Part shown: in pieces, positions 34,698 to 43,579 of the stretch | How the letters are laid out: every line of letters starts with the position of its first letter | How positions within the stretch are numbered: position 1 is the first letter of the stretch | The notes under the pieces: model-generated | Seen by the model: only the letters and a program-made list of their open reading frames with translations | What the model was told of the DNA's origin: nothing | The model's database searches: none | Program-made: the position numbers and the translations under genes | Assembly (NCBI RefSeq): GCF_016653355.1 | Contig: NZ_NHSK01000106.1 | Location: forward strand, 1 to 57,346 | Source: Rhodoplanes elegans | Lineage (GTDB): Bacteria; Pseudomonadota; Alphaproteobacteria; Rhizobiales; Xanthobacteraceae | Length of the DNA: 57,346 nucleotides | Direction of reading: 5' to 3'

Positions 34698-36383
34698 TCA
34701 GCGCAGGAGCTGCAGAATGCCCTGCTGGGCCTGGTTGGCCAGCGACAGCGCCGAGATCGCCAGCGAGTTGCGCAGTTCGAGAGCCTTCTGGTTGGCCGTC
34801 TCCTCGTTCAGATCGGCGATCGTGAGGTTGTTGGCGCCGACATCGAGGACGTTGATGATGCCTTTGGTGAGCGCCTGGCGGTTCTGCACGACGGTCAGGC
34901 TCGAGCCGAAGGTCGATGCCTGGCTGCGCAGGGTCGACGCGGCGTTCGTCAGCTGGCTCAGCGCGGTCTTCACCTCGTCGTTGGTGGCGAAGTTGCCGGT
35001 GATCTTGCTGATCCCGAGCCCGATGAAGTCGAACTTCACGCCCTTGATGTCGAGGAAGCTCGTGTCCTTCTCGTTGAAGGTCAGGTGCAGCGTGTTCTCC
35101 TTCGAATCGGCACCCGAGCGGTGGAGCAGGTTGACGCCCTGGAAGCGGGCGTCCTGAGCGACCATCGAGATCTGATCCAGAAGGTCGTTGAACTGCTGCG
35201 CCAGGGCGGAGCGCTGCCCGGTGCTGTTGGCGCCCGTGGAGCCGGCACCGGTTCCGGAGCGGGCCTTGCTCACGTCGCCCGCGGTGCCGAACCCGATGTC
35301 CTTGGTGCTCGTCGCGGCCGACGTCACCGTCAGCTTCTGGTCGCCCCCCGACGCGGTGGAGCGCAGGGAGACCGTGCCGGCCCCGTTGTCGGCGACGGCG
35401 ACGACCTTGCCCGAGATGCCGGTATCGGAATTGAGCTGCTTGTTGATCGCCGCAGCGATGTCCGACGCCTTCAGGGTGGAGACGCCGAGGGTCGCATCGG
35501 CGGCCTTGTTGAGATTGATGGTCTTCGTCAGGCCGCTTCCGAGCTGAACCGTGATCGAGGCGTCACCCGCGGTCAGATCGAAGGTGCCGCCGCTGAGCGT
35601 CGAGACGGCGATGCCGGTGGCGTTCGCCTTGGCCGATCCGTCGGTCGAGTCGATGCCGCTGGCCGTCACCGCCGCGAAGGCGCCGGTGCCGAAGCCGATG
35701 TCGATGGTGCCGCTCGTGCCGGTGACCGTGAGCTTCGCGTCGGTTCCCGTCGAGGTCGAGGTGAAGGTCAGTCGGCCATCGTTCGTCAGCGAGGCGGTGG
35801 CGATCCGCCCCTGAGCGGTAAGCTGCTGGTTGGCCTGAGCGACGATCTCGTCGGACGTCACCTTGGTGATGTCCTTCACGTTCGGCGTCAGCTTCGCGCG
35901 ATCCAGGGTCACGCTCGCCGAGTTCCCGAAGGCGTCGGTCACGGAGAAGACCGAGGCGTTTGCGCTGAAGTCGTGCGTCCCGTCGGCGGCGGCGGCCGTA
36001 CCGCTGCCCAGAAGCGACTTCCCGTTCGCAGCGGCGACCACGGCGCCGGTCGCGCCGGCACCACTCGACGAATTCTGGATCGCGAGCGCCTGTTGCGCCG
36101 TGCTCTTGGCCGAGTCGACCAGGCCCTGGATCCGAGTGATGCCCTGGTTGGCGGCCTGGATGGTCTGGATGCCGTTGGAGATTCCGTCGAGCAGCGAAAG
36201 CAGGTCGGACGACCGCGCCGTCATGGCCTGTGCGGCGAAGAAGTTGACGGGATTGTCGAGCGCGGAATTGACCTTCTTCTGAGTCGAGAGTCGGGACTGC
36301 GTGGTCGCGAGCAAAGACGCGGTGTCCTGCAACGAAAGCAGGTTCTGGCGCGTTGCGGCGGACAGGGTGATTTCGGACGGCAT
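34698..36383 (-). CDS. Flagellin
   Basis: 561 aa. The conserved D0/D1 ends are clear: 'ATTQSRLSTQKKVNSALDNP' then 'VNFFAAQAM' at the N-terminus, and 'NLTIADLNEETANQKALELR' through 'ANQAQQGILQLLR' at the C-terminus. The centre has Ser/Thr/Gly-rich repeats ('DIGFGT' three times), which form the surface-exposed domain. It polymerises into the filament after type III export. ATG 36383 follows AAGGA by several bases; the in-frame region upstream lacks flagellin similarity. No flaF or flbT, which often accompany alphaproteobacterial flagellins, is adjacent. Confidence 0.92.
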   Translation of the reverse strand: MPSEITLSAATRQNLLSLQDTASLLATTQSRLSTQKKVNSALDNPVNFFAAQAMTARSSDLLSLLDGISNGIQTIQAANQGITRIQGLVDSAKSTAQQALAIQNSSSGAGATGAVVAAANGKSLLGSGTAAAADGTHDFSANASVFSVTDAFGNSASVTLDRAKLTPNVKDITKVTSDEIVAQANQQLTAQGRIATASLTNDGRLTFTSTSTGTDAKLTVTGTSGTIDIGFGTGAFAAVTASGIDSTDGSAKANATGIAVSTLSGGTFDLTAGDASITVQLGSGLTKTINLNKAADATLGVSTLKASDIAAAINKQLNSDTGISGKVVAVADNGAGTVSLRSTASGGDQKLTVTSAATSTKDIGFGTAGDVSKARSGTGAGSTGANSTGQRSALAQQFNDLLDQISMVAQDARFQGVNLLHRSGADSKENTLHLTFNEKDTSFLDIKGVKFDFIGLGISKITGNFATNDEVKTALSQLTNAASTLRSQASTFGSSLTVVQNRQALTKGIINVLDVGANNLTIADLNEETANQKALELRNSLAISALSLANQAQQGILQLLR

Positions 36384-36918
36384 GACTGAGATCCTTCTGT
36401 TTCTCGTCACTTCATCGAGCGACCCCGAAAGACTGCCGGTCGGCGATTTCCGTGAGTGTAAAGATGCGGTAAGGGGTCGAGGTTTGAAGGGATCAGACGT
36501 GCTGAAGAAGGAACGTTTCGTACTTCGCGCGCGACGAGACGAATCCGCGACGCGTCTTCGACGAGCGATCGGGTCGAAGGCTGTTCTTCGCCGTCGTGCA
36601 GAAGCACGAAGCGACGTTCTCTCGTCCCGAGCGCGGAACGCGTTCTGGTCGAGGCAGATCACGACAGCGACCGGACCGAAGGCGAGCGCCGGTCCATCGC
36701 GTGAGCGGGTCCATCGAACGGGGTCGATCGCCGAGTCCCGTAGGCGGGTCGATTCGAAGGACGAAAAGCAGCCCGCACGTCTGCAGGCGTGCTCAGGCCT
36801 GCCACATCTCTTTCAGATGACGTAATTCTCTTGCAATCTTCGAGAGGCTCTTGAGGTCGGGTCGACATTGCGGCGGCCGGCGCAGAAGGCCGGCGGCTCG
36901 AAAGGATCGAGAAGCACG
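36384..36918. other. Divergent promoter region between flagellin and the outer-membrane barrel gene
   Basis: Frames here are short and mutually overlapping, with no credible start. I could not fit a convincing sigma-28 or sigma-54 site for flagellin on the minus strand. A 6-base stem (TCGTGC/GCACGA) lies near 36590-36610. The right part should hold the barrel gene's promoter. Confidence 0.45.
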
Positions 36919-37605
36919 ATGAAGAAGATGATGTTGGGTGTGGTCGCGCTCGCGATGCTGAGCACGACGTCCGCGATTGCCGCGGACCTCGGTCGGCCGA
37001 ACCTGAAGGCGGCTCCTGTGAGCTATCTTCCGGCCGAGCCGATCTACAACTGGACCGGCTTCTACGTCGGCGGCCATCTCGGTGGCGCGTTCGGCGGAGG
37101 ATCGACGTTCGGAAAAGATGCCCGCTTCGGTGGTGGCGCTCAGGTCGGGTACGACTATCAGTTCGCGCCCAACTGGGTCGTCGGTCTCGAAGGACAGTAC
37201 AGCTGGTTGGCCGGCGGCGAGAAGACGGCCCAGTTCAGCACGTTCGGTCTGACGCGAGACCGTAATGGCCTCGGCTCGGTCACCGGTCGGCTCGGGTATG
37301 CCTCGGGTCCGGGACTTCTCTACGTCAAGGGCGGATACGCCTATCAGGATACGAAGTATGGCGCCACATCGGTCGCCTGGCCGGGCCGTGTGGCGTTCGA
37401 CGGGAACAAGAAGAACGGTTACACGGTCGGTGCCGGTGTCGAGTATCAGCTCACGCCGAGCTGGTCGACCAAGCTCGAGTATCAGTACTATGGGTTCGGT
37501 GCCACGGACTTCCGTGCGGTGTCGCCGAACGGGACCGTGACGACCGGCTCGTTCGACAACAAAGAGCACTCTGTGATGGTGGGCCTGAACTACCGCTTCC
37601 GGTAA
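36919..37605 (+). CDS. Outer-membrane beta-barrel protein (Omp25/Omp31-like)
   Basis: 228 aa. The signal peptide ends at 'TSAIAADLG', followed by the family start 'PIYNWTGFYVGGHLGGAFGG'. Eight amphipathic strands follow, ending in the terminal 'HSVMVGLNYRFR' with C-terminal aromatic-x-Arg, typical of this Rhizobiales family. It sits in the outer membrane as a small structural or adhesin-type barrel; it is not a large porin. The start is the ATG at the signal peptide. A strong stem-loop terminator follows at 37643. The gene stands alone. Confidence 0.88.
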   Translation: MKKMMLGVVALAMLSTTSAIAADLGRPNLKAAPVSYLPAEPIYNWTGFYVGGHLGGAFGGGSTFGKDARFGGGAQVGYDYQFAPNWVVGLEGQYSWLAGGEKTAQFSTFGLTRDRNGLGSVTGRLGYASGPGLLYVKGGYAYQDTKYGATSVAWPGRVAFDGNKKNGYTVGAGVEYQLTPSWSTKLEYQYYGFGATDFRAVSPNGTVTTGSFDNKEHSVMVGLNYRFR

Positions 37606-37642
37606 GCGACCGAAGTCCCAGACGGTCACGGAACGGAGGTGG

Positions 37643-37670
37643 CGAAAAGTCGGCGTGAGCCGGCTTTTCG
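37643..37670 (+). terminator. Rho-independent-type terminator of the barrel gene
   Basis: CGAAAAGTCGGC, loop GTGA, GCCGGCTTTTCG: a 12-pair stem with one G-U pair, with a TTTT in the 3' arm, 38 bases after the stop. The A/T-rich base of the stem on both sides means it could work in either direction. Confidence 0.7.
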
Positions 37671-37968
37671 TCGTCCGGCCGTGCATGTCGTCGAGATCAT
37701 CGGACGACGATCGTCGCGGCATCGATGGTGAGTCACGTCTGGATGTCGTGGCGGACACGGCTTCGGTTGGTCGTCGTGCGCCGGGCGACGGCGTCCACCT
37801 CGCACTCGCCTGTCGAGCGCGGTGCAATCGGAGGCGGTGAGACCCGCCGGGTGCAGCGACAAGAACGCTTTTTTAAGGGCGGCAGGCGTAGGTACGGCTC
37901 GACCGTAATCCTGCTGCAATGAGTCATGCTTTCTCCTCTCGGCGGTCAGGGCCGACAAGGAGACGGCA
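37671..37968. other. Leader of the OmpR-type two-component operon
   Basis: No gene. A spaced inverted repeat TACGG-N5-CCGTA lies at 37893-37907, about 60-75 bases before the regulator start, and a run of T at 37869-37874 precedes it. The repeat could be an autoregulatory operator. Confidence 0.3.
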
Positions 37969-38643
37969 TTGCGACTACTCATCATCGAGGACGACAGTCA
38001 GCTCGGCCCATGGTTGCAGTCGGAGCTCGCGAGCGCCATGGGCGGCGCCGACTTGGTCGGCACGCTGGACGAGGCCTCGGCTGCGATCGCGGTGCGTCAG
38101 TTCGACTTGATCGTTCTCGATCGAGGCTTGCCCGACGGCGACGGGGTCGATCTGCTCGCGCGAATTCGACAGCAGCATCCCCGGCCGGGTGTGCTTGTTC
38201 TGACGGCACTCGACGATCCGAACGAGATCGCGCAGGCGCTCGATGCCGGTGCGGACGATTATCTTGCCAAGCCGTTCGAGCCGATCGAACTCGTGGCTCG
38301 CGTCAAGGCGGTCATCCGCCGCCTTCAGCTCGACCAGAGAGGACGGGTGACGATCGCCAATCTCACGTTCGAGCCGGCGTCGCGCATGGTCTACGTCGAT
38401 GACGAGCCGCTGGTCATCCCGCGGCGCGAGCTCGCCTTGCTCGAAGCGCTCGTCCGCCGCAGCGGGCAGGTCGTCCTGTGCGACACGCTGGAGGCCGCAG
38501 CCTACGGGTTCGACGACGAAATTCAGTCGAATGCGATCGATGCGCATATCTCGCGGTTGCGCAAGCGCCTGCGTGAGAACGGTTGCTCGGCGACCATCAA
38601 GCCGCTTCGCGGCCTCGGCTATCTGCTCAGCGACGCGCGATGA
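37969..38643 (+). CDS. OmpR-family response regulator
   Basis: 224 aa. Receiver residues: 'LLIIEDDSQLG' pocket, phosphoacceptor Asp in 'LIVLDRGLPDGDG', Lys in 'YLAKPFEP'. The winged-helix output domain ends 'IKPLRGLGYLLS'. It starts with TTG at 37969, chosen because AAGGAGA lies six bases before it and the receiver begins immediately. It is transcribed with the kinase (ATGA overlap). Of the QseB/PmrA/TctD-like group; the signal is unknown. A neighbouring membrane glycosyltransferase and envelope proteins make an envelope role plausible but unproven. Confidence 0.88.
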   Translation: MRLLIIEDDSQLGPWLQSELASAMGGADLVGTLDEASAAIAVRQFDLIVLDRGLPDGDGVDLLARIRQQHPRPGVLVLTALDDPNEIAQALDAGADDYLAKPFEPIELVARVKAVIRRLQLDQRGRVTIANLTFEPASRMVYVDDEPLVIPRRELALLEALVRRSGQVVLCDTLEAAAYGFDDEIQSNAIDAHISRLRKRLRENGCSATIKPLRGLGYLLSDAR

Positions 38644-40004
38644 GGCGCATTCGCAAGTCGATCGCGCTGATCGCTGCGACGCTGTTGAGCGTCGTCATCG
38701 TTCTCATACTTCTGTGCGTCGTGGTGCTGCAGCGCGTCCTGATGGGCGACGACTTCTCGGCCGCCCATTACGATGCGGCGGCTGCCGTCAAGGCGGCCTT
38801 GGATCGCGACGACCGCGGTATGCTGGTCGTCGACGAGACCAGCGCCAAGGCGAACACCGCGACGCCGGCGCTGCCGGCGATCAAGAGCATGTTTCCGGAC
38901 TTCTGGTTCGTCGCCTCCGACGGACGCAGCATGGTCCGCTACGGGCCCGTTCCGGATCGCATCCTGGCGACCCTCCCGCACGGCGATCTCGGGGCCTCGT
39001 TCTCGGAGTTCGCCGTGAAGGACGATTCGTCGATGCGGATCCTCCGCTCGGCGATCGTCACGACGAGCCCGACGGGGACGATCCTGATCGATCTCGGCGG
39101 CGCGACCTACAGCCAGTGGCAGATGCTCACCGGCACGTTTCAGGACATGGTGATGTTCGTCATTCCGACAGCCGTCATGCTCGTCGGCACGATCGTCGCC
39201 GGGATCATCATCGTCCCGATTCTTATCGCGCGGCCCGTCCGGCGCGTCGCCGCCGCCGCCGAATACATCGACGGAACGCGCGAGGGGGCCCGGCTGCCCG
39301 AGGCGAGCGCGCCGGTCGAATTGATTCCGATGGTCGCCGCCTTCAACCGTGCGTTGGAACGAATCGACGCGACGGCTGCGGAGCAACGCCGTTTCCTGTC
39401 CAGCGCCGCGCATGAATTGCGAACGCCTTTGGCGCGCGCGCGCACGCGACTCGAGGGGCTCGACGACGGAGCATTGAAGAGTGCGCTCGTCGCCGACGTG
39501 CAGACGCTTTCTTCCATCGTGACGATGTTGCTCCAGTTGGCGCGGTTGTCGTCGAGCCCGGTTGCCTACGCCGACATCGACCTCGTCAAGGTCGCGCAGC
39601 GGGTCGCCGCCGAACATGCTCCGGCGGCGTTGAAGTCCGGCATCGAAATCGAGTTCAGCGCGCCGCCCACGTCGATCGAGATCACCGGCTCCGAACAGGC
39701 CATCGATATCGCGCTCTCCAACGTGTTCAGGAATGCGCTTCAGCACGCTCGGCGGGGACAGCGGGTCTTGGCCGAGGTGCTGGCGCCCGCGACTGTGAGG
39801 ATCATCGATCACGGGCCGGGAATCGCCATCGAGGACCGGTCGGCCGTGCTGGAGCCCTATGTTCGCCGACGTAACGACAACGACGGGACTGGACTGGGTC
39901 TCGCGATCGTGGCGCAGGTGATGGCGCTTCACAATGGTCGGGTCGTGATCGACGAGACACCCGGCGGCGGCACCACCGTGAGCCTGGTTTTTCCGCCTCG
40001 CTGA
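38640..40004 (+). CDS. Sensor histidine kinase partner
   Basis: 454 aa. Two membrane helices (about residues 8-32 and 165-190) flank a periplasmic sensor of about 130 residues, followed by a HAMP-like linker. The H-box is 'SSAAHELRTPLARARTRLEG', then N-box 'VFRNALQHARRG', 'DHGPGI' and 'GTGLGLAI'. It overlaps the regulator stop by four bases. QseC-like overall layout. It phosphorylates the regulator at 37969; the periplasmic domain has no family I recognise. Confidence 0.88.
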   Translation: MRRIRKSIALIAATLLSVVIVLILLCVVVLQRVLMGDDFSAAHYDAAAAVKAALDRDDRGMLVVDETSAKANTATPALPAIKSMFPDFWFVASDGRSMVRYGPVPDRILATLPHGDLGASFSEFAVKDDSSMRILRSAIVTTSPTGTILIDLGGATYSQWQMLTGTFQDMVMFVIPTAVMLVGTIVAGIIIVPILIARPVRRVAAAAEYIDGTREGARLPEASAPVELIPMVAAFNRALERIDATAAEQRRFLSSAAHELRTPLARARTRLEGLDDGALKSALVADVQTLSSIVTMLLQLARLSSSPVAYADIDLVKVAQRVAAEHAPAALKSGIEIEFSAPPTSIEITGSEQAIDIALSNVFRNALQHARRGQRVLAEVLAPATVRIIDHGPGIAIEDRSAVLEPYVRRRNDNDGTGLGLAIVAQVMALHNGRVVIDETPGGGTTVSLVFPPR

Positions 40005-40297
40005 TGCCCGGCGGATATCAGCTCCGCGAGATGCGATGCATCCGGAGACGATGTCGACGCGTCGACGACCTGAACCGGTCTGCACGTTCGATCCGACCTC
40101 GAGGCTCGGCTCGCCGCCGGGATCCGGCCGGCGATGTCACGACGCCGACGCGAAACGCTATCGAACGTGACTTCAGAGCTACAGAGCGCAGGTCCGGCGG
40201 CTTGTCGGCCGACGAAATCGGACGGGCGGCCTCTCGTAATGCTGCGGCAATGCCTCGGGCTCAACTGGTTGCCTCGAACATCGCCAAGGAGGCACCC
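40005..40297. other. Leader of the small glycine-zipper gene; no gene seen
   Basis: The frame is open through this stretch (40004-40297) but reads like random Arg-rich translation. The real start at 40298 has a strong ribosome binding site. Confidence 0.5.
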
Positions 40298-40639
40298 ATG
40301 AAGAAGCCACTCGCGATTGCAGTCGCGGCTCTCATCGCGACCACGTCGTTCGCGCCGTCGAAGGCATCCGCCGGCGACCGAGGGGGCGCTGTGGCGGCAG
40401 GCGTCATCGGCGGACTTGCGATCGGTGCGCTGGCCGGCGCCTCCATCGCGCACCAGAATCGGACCTACGTGTACGACGAGTATCTCGTCACCCGTCGGCC
40501 GAAGGTTCATGTCTACCGGTACTACGGGGCTCCTTATTACCCGAGCCACTATTACGACCCGGACGTCGAGCACCACTCGGAACACGACTACGTGTCCGGT
40601 TATCACGACGGCTATCGTGACGCCGCCGAAGAGTGGTGA
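40298..40639 (+). CDS. Small secreted/outer-membrane glycine-zipper protein
   Basis: 113 aa. Signal peptide ending 'PSKASAGD', then a glycine-zipper-like segment 'AAGVIGGLAIGALAGASIAH' that could insert in a membrane, and a C-terminal half rich in Tyr, His and Asp ('YDPDVEHHSEHDYVSGYHDG'). AAGGAGG lies six bases before the ATG. The His/Asp-rich tail could bind metal, which is only a suggestion. A strong terminator follows at 40717, so it is probably monocistronic. Confidence 0.75.
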   Translation: MKKPLAIAVAALIATTSFAPSKASAGDRGGAVAAGVIGGLAIGALAGASIAHQNRTYVYDEYLVTRRPKVHVYRYYGAPYYPSHYYDPDVEHHSEHDYVSGYHDGYRDAAEEW

Positions 40640-40716
40640 GCCGGGTCGGACCGTATTGGTGACGAGGATTGCCGCGGCGGCGCGTTGAAGCGTATCCGAG
40701 CGCCGACGGCAGAGCG

Positions 40717-40767
40717 AGAGGTCGTGCCCGACGGGAGTCCCCGTCGCAGTCGGGCGCGACCTCTTTG
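40717..40767 (+). terminator. Strong stem-loop terminator
   Basis: AGAGGTCGTGCCCGAC (40717-40732) pairs with GTCGGGCGCGACCTCT (40749-40764), 16 pairs with one G-U, followed by TTT. The loop itself can form CGACGGG/CCCGTCG. It lies about 80 bases after the glycine-zipper gene and before the glycosyltransferase. Confidence 0.7.
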
Positions 40768-40844
40768 CGTTCGGCTTCGGCGAGCACCGAAGCCGCCTCC
40801 GAAGATGCTCGGCCTCGCGTTCTCTCCACACTCCCTAGTCTTCC

Positions 40845-42467
40845 ATGAACCTCGCGAACCTCGACGCTGTTCGTCGCGATCCGGACGCGGCACCGTCCGT
40901 CGGCGTGTCGGTTGCCACGATACGCGTCGCCGTCCGTCGTGGGGCGGCGTTGCTTCTGCATCCGCGGGTCGGGCCGCCGTTGCTCGCGGCGATTATCGTG
41001 GGCTACGTGGCCCTGTGGACCGCCGTGCTCACGATCCTGAAGTCCGCCCAGACCTTGCATTCCGACAGCACGGAGGCGTTCGCCTGGGGCCAGACGCTCG
41101 CCTGGGGCTCCGGCAAGCATCCGCCCATGGTGGGATGGGTGGCGCGTGCGTGGTTCAGCGTCTTTCCGACCGCGGATTGGGCCTTCTATGCGCTCGCCAT
41201 GGCGGTCACCGGTGCGACGATCGCGCTCATTCGGCTGCTGGCCGGCGAGGTGGTCGATCGCCGGCGCGCCGTCCTCGCCACCCTCCTGGCGATGATCTAC
41301 CCGATCCTCAACGTCAAGGGGTACAAGTTCAATCCCGACCTTCTGCAGTTGCCGTTCGTCGTGCTGGTCGTCTGGGCCTATCTGATGGCGGCTGCGCGGC
41401 GCACGATCCTGTGGGGCGTCGTGCTCGGCCTCGCCGGTGCCGCAGCAGTGATGACGAAATACTGGGGCGCATGGTCGCTGATCGCGATCGCGGTCGCAGC
41501 GCTGGTGCGACCGGACCGCGTCCGCCTGTTCCGCTCGCCGGTGCCCTATGTCGCGGTCGCGGTCCTTGCGTTGGCGCTCGCGCCGCATGTCGCCTGGCTC
41601 GTCGAGGTCGACTTCACGCCGTTCCGCTACGCCTCCCACTATGTCGGGCTCGAGCGCCTCGCCGCGGCTCGGCAGGCGCAGTCGGCGACCCTGCACGCCT
41701 GTGCGCTGCTGCTGCCCGTGCTCGTCGCCGGGACCGTGGCGGTCTTCCTGCCGCGGTTGTCACGCGTGACGGCGGTGACCGGCGAATCGTGGGCGCGGGT
41801 GCGCCAGCTCTGGGTGATCGTCGCGGTGCTGGCGGTCGGTCCCATCGTGGCGGCCGTCGCGTTGCCGGTCTGGATGAAGAGCGACTGGACCATCCCGCTG
41901 TTCTCGATGGTGCCGCTCGCCGTCGTGGCGCTGCCGCGACTGGCCGTGCCGCTTCGTGCCGTGGCGCGGGCTGCCGCGATCGTGATGATCGTCGGTCTCG
42001 GGGCGCTGATGGTGGCGCCCGGCCTGGCGACCATCAAGGTGCTGCGCGAGCCGGACAGCATGTCGCCGCGGCTCGATCGTCTCGCCGTCATTGCCACCAC
42101 ACTCTGGCACGACCGTACCGGGACGCCGCTCCGCGTCGTGGTCGGCGACGTCGAGGAGGTGGCGACCGTGTCGTTCTACAGCGCCGACCACCCGACGATC
42201 CTGTCCGCCGGCGAGCCCGCCCTGACGCCGTGGATCGCGGTCGAGATGCTGGATCGCTCCGGCTTCGTCGGCATCTGCTCGGCGGCCGCGGCGGCCTGCC
42301 TGGACCGGATCATGGCGCTACGGCCCTCGGCCGAGCAGATCGTCGTGACCACCGAGCGCGCCGCGTTCGGGCAGACCCAGCCGCCGGACCGCTGGGTGGT
42401 GGTGCTCGCCTTGCCGGAGTCCGACACCGGCAACGACACCCGCAAGGGCGGCGTCGACGCCCGGTGA
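40845..42467 (+). CDS. Membrane glycosyltransferase, GT39/ArnT-like (PMT_2)
   Basis: 540 aa with about 12 membrane helices in the N-terminal two-thirds and a soluble C-terminal domain. The first periplasmic loop has the acidic 'LHSDSTEAFAWGQ' and 'GSGKHPPMVGWVARAWF' pattern typical of polyprenyl-phosphate-sugar transferases in this family (catalytic acidic residue in that loop). It should transfer a sugar from a lipid carrier to a lipid or protein on the outer face of the inner membrane. No lipid A aminoarabinose genes are nearby, so the acceptor is unknown. It is alone between two convergent units. Confidence 0.85.
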   Translation: MNLANLDAVRRDPDAAPSVGVSVATIRVAVRRGAALLLHPRVGPPLLAAIIVGYVALWTAVLTILKSAQTLHSDSTEAFAWGQTLAWGSGKHPPMVGWVARAWFSVFPTADWAFYALAMAVTGATIALIRLLAGEVVDRRRAVLATLLAMIYPILNVKGYKFNPDLLQLPFVVLVVWAYLMAAARRTILWGVVLGLAGAAAVMTKYWGAWSLIAIAVAALVRPDRVRLFRSPVPYVAVAVLALALAPHVAWLVEVDFTPFRYASHYVGLERLAAARQAQSATLHACALLLPVLVAGTVAVFLPRLSRVTAVTGESWARVRQLWVIVAVLAVGPIVAAVALPVWMKSDWTIPLFSMVPLAVVALPRLAVPLRAVARAAAIVMIVGLGALMVAPGLATIKVLREPDSMSPRLDRLAVIATTLWHDRTGTPLRVVVGDVEEVATVSFYSADHPTILSAGEPALTPWIAVEMLDRSGFVGICSAAAAACLDRIMALRPSAEQIVVTTERAAFGQTQPPDRWVVVLALPESDTGNDTRKGGVDAR

Positions 42468-42667
42468 CGCCGGCGCCGCCATCCCGATCGCGTCCCGGGT
42501 GATTGCGGGTCCTGCCAGTGCAGCGGCGAGACGGCGGGCCGAAACCGATCATGCCGACAGCCAGCAGAGCGGTCTCCTCGTCGTCATCGGATGGAGGCTA
42601 TCCTGCTTGCGCGAGTCGGCTCGGGAACAGTGGAGCGGGTGACGGACCGATCAACTGCTTCCGTGAA

Positions 42668-43213
42668 TCAACCCGCCGTGTGAGAACATATCTTTTCGAA
42701 CCGGAACGACTCCCCGTCCGGGACGCCCTCTCGCGCTTCCGGATGCGGGTCCGGGTGATGCGCGTTGTAGAACTCGACGATCTTGAAGCCGCATCTGTTG
42801 ACATAGAAATGGATGTTGCGCTTCTCGAAATACGGCGTGTGCGTTTCCCACGCCACCGTCTCGGGATACATCCTTTCGACCGCGCGCCACGCGCTGGAGC
42901 CGATGCCACGACCGTGCTGATCGGGGGAGACGAAGAACAGGTCCAGCGAATTGCGATGCGTGACGGAGTCGATCGTCAACACGACTCCGCCGACCCGTAC
43001 CCCGTCGAGCAGCACGTGATACGTGACCGCGCCGGGGGCGTGGAAGAAGCCCTCGAGCTCTTCGTCCGACGGGATCGGTCCGTCGGGCGCTGTCCCGAAT
43101 GCCGCCGTGAAGCCGGCCGCGAACGCGTTCTGCAGCCCGATCCGGAACTCGGTCAGGTCCGCTTCCTGCGCCGGCTTGAGAATGACACGCTCGTCTCCGT
43201 CGTCAGGCTTCAT
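42668..43213 (-). CDS. GNAT-family N-acetyltransferase
   Basis: 181 aa. Acetyl-CoA binding motif A is visible in '[20 protein letters not shown]' (Q-x-x-G-x-G), with motif B around '[20 protein letters not shown]'. The start is set at ATG 43213, with AGGAGA eight bases upstream; in-frame starts further up (43249-43255, 43432) lack this. Substrate unknown. It is co-directional with the RND operon but separated by about 140 bases. Confidence 0.85.
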   Translation of the reverse strand: MKPDDGDERVILKPAQEADLTEFRIGLQNAFAAGFTAAFGTAPDGPIPSDEELEGFFHAPGAVTYHVLLDGVRVGGVVLTIDSVTHRNSLDLFFVSPDQHGRGIGSSAWRAVERMYPETVAWETHTPYFEKRNIHFYVNRCGFKIVEFYNAHHPDPHPEAREGVPDGESFRFEKICSHTAG

Positions 43214-43352
43214 CGTTTCGTCTCCTGTGGTCTCGATTTGCTTTTCGGCCATGGCCATGCTCGCAACACGACATCCTGAGATGGATCGCGCCCGTCGATG
43301 CAGGCAGGTGTTGACGTCGATCAGCCGCGCAGCCTCGCGGCTGCGAGGACTG

Positions 43353-43568
43353 TCAGCGTAGCGAGGTCGACGTGACCGCACGTTTCGAAGGCGCCGGCGG
43401 GGGCGGAGCCGCCGGGCGCACCTGCGGTGCATTCAACGGAATCTCGATGGCACATCCGCTCACCATCGCGGCCGCGGACGCCAATGCCGCGATCGCGAAA
43501 CAGTGCGCTCCGAAATGCCTGCAGCGCGCGAGCCATGGGCGCGCCGGCGTCCCTCTCTGCGTTCTCAT
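43353..43568 (-). CDS. Small putative lipoprotein at the end of the RND operon
   Basis: 71 aa. A hydrophobic signal ends in a lipobox 'AAMVSGC', so Cys would be lipidated, followed by a Pro/Ala-rich tail ('[13 protein letters not shown]'). It starts 11 bases after the pump gene ends, with GAAAGG upstream. It is far too short to be the outer-membrane factor usually found here. It could be an accessory lipoprotein or the remnant N-terminus of a lost OprM-type gene, whose proteins begin with a similar lipobox. Confidence 0.55.
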   Translation of the reverse strand: MRTQRGTPARPWLARCRHFGAHCFAIAALASAAAMVSGCAIEIPLNAPQVRPAAPPPPAPSKRAVTSTSLR

Positions 43569-43579
43569 GAATCGACCTT

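Noticed and set aside
29324-36389. Long plus-strand frames (650 and 651 codons) opposite the flagellar genes
   Set aside because: Gly/Arg/Asp-rich shadows of flgL and flagellin; no start signals.
36384-36500. Sigma-28 or sigma-54 promoter for flagellin
   Set aside because: A GCCGAC resembling the sigma-28 -10 box was seen on the minus strand, but no matching -35 sits at the needed distance, and no GG-N10-GC pair is convincing.
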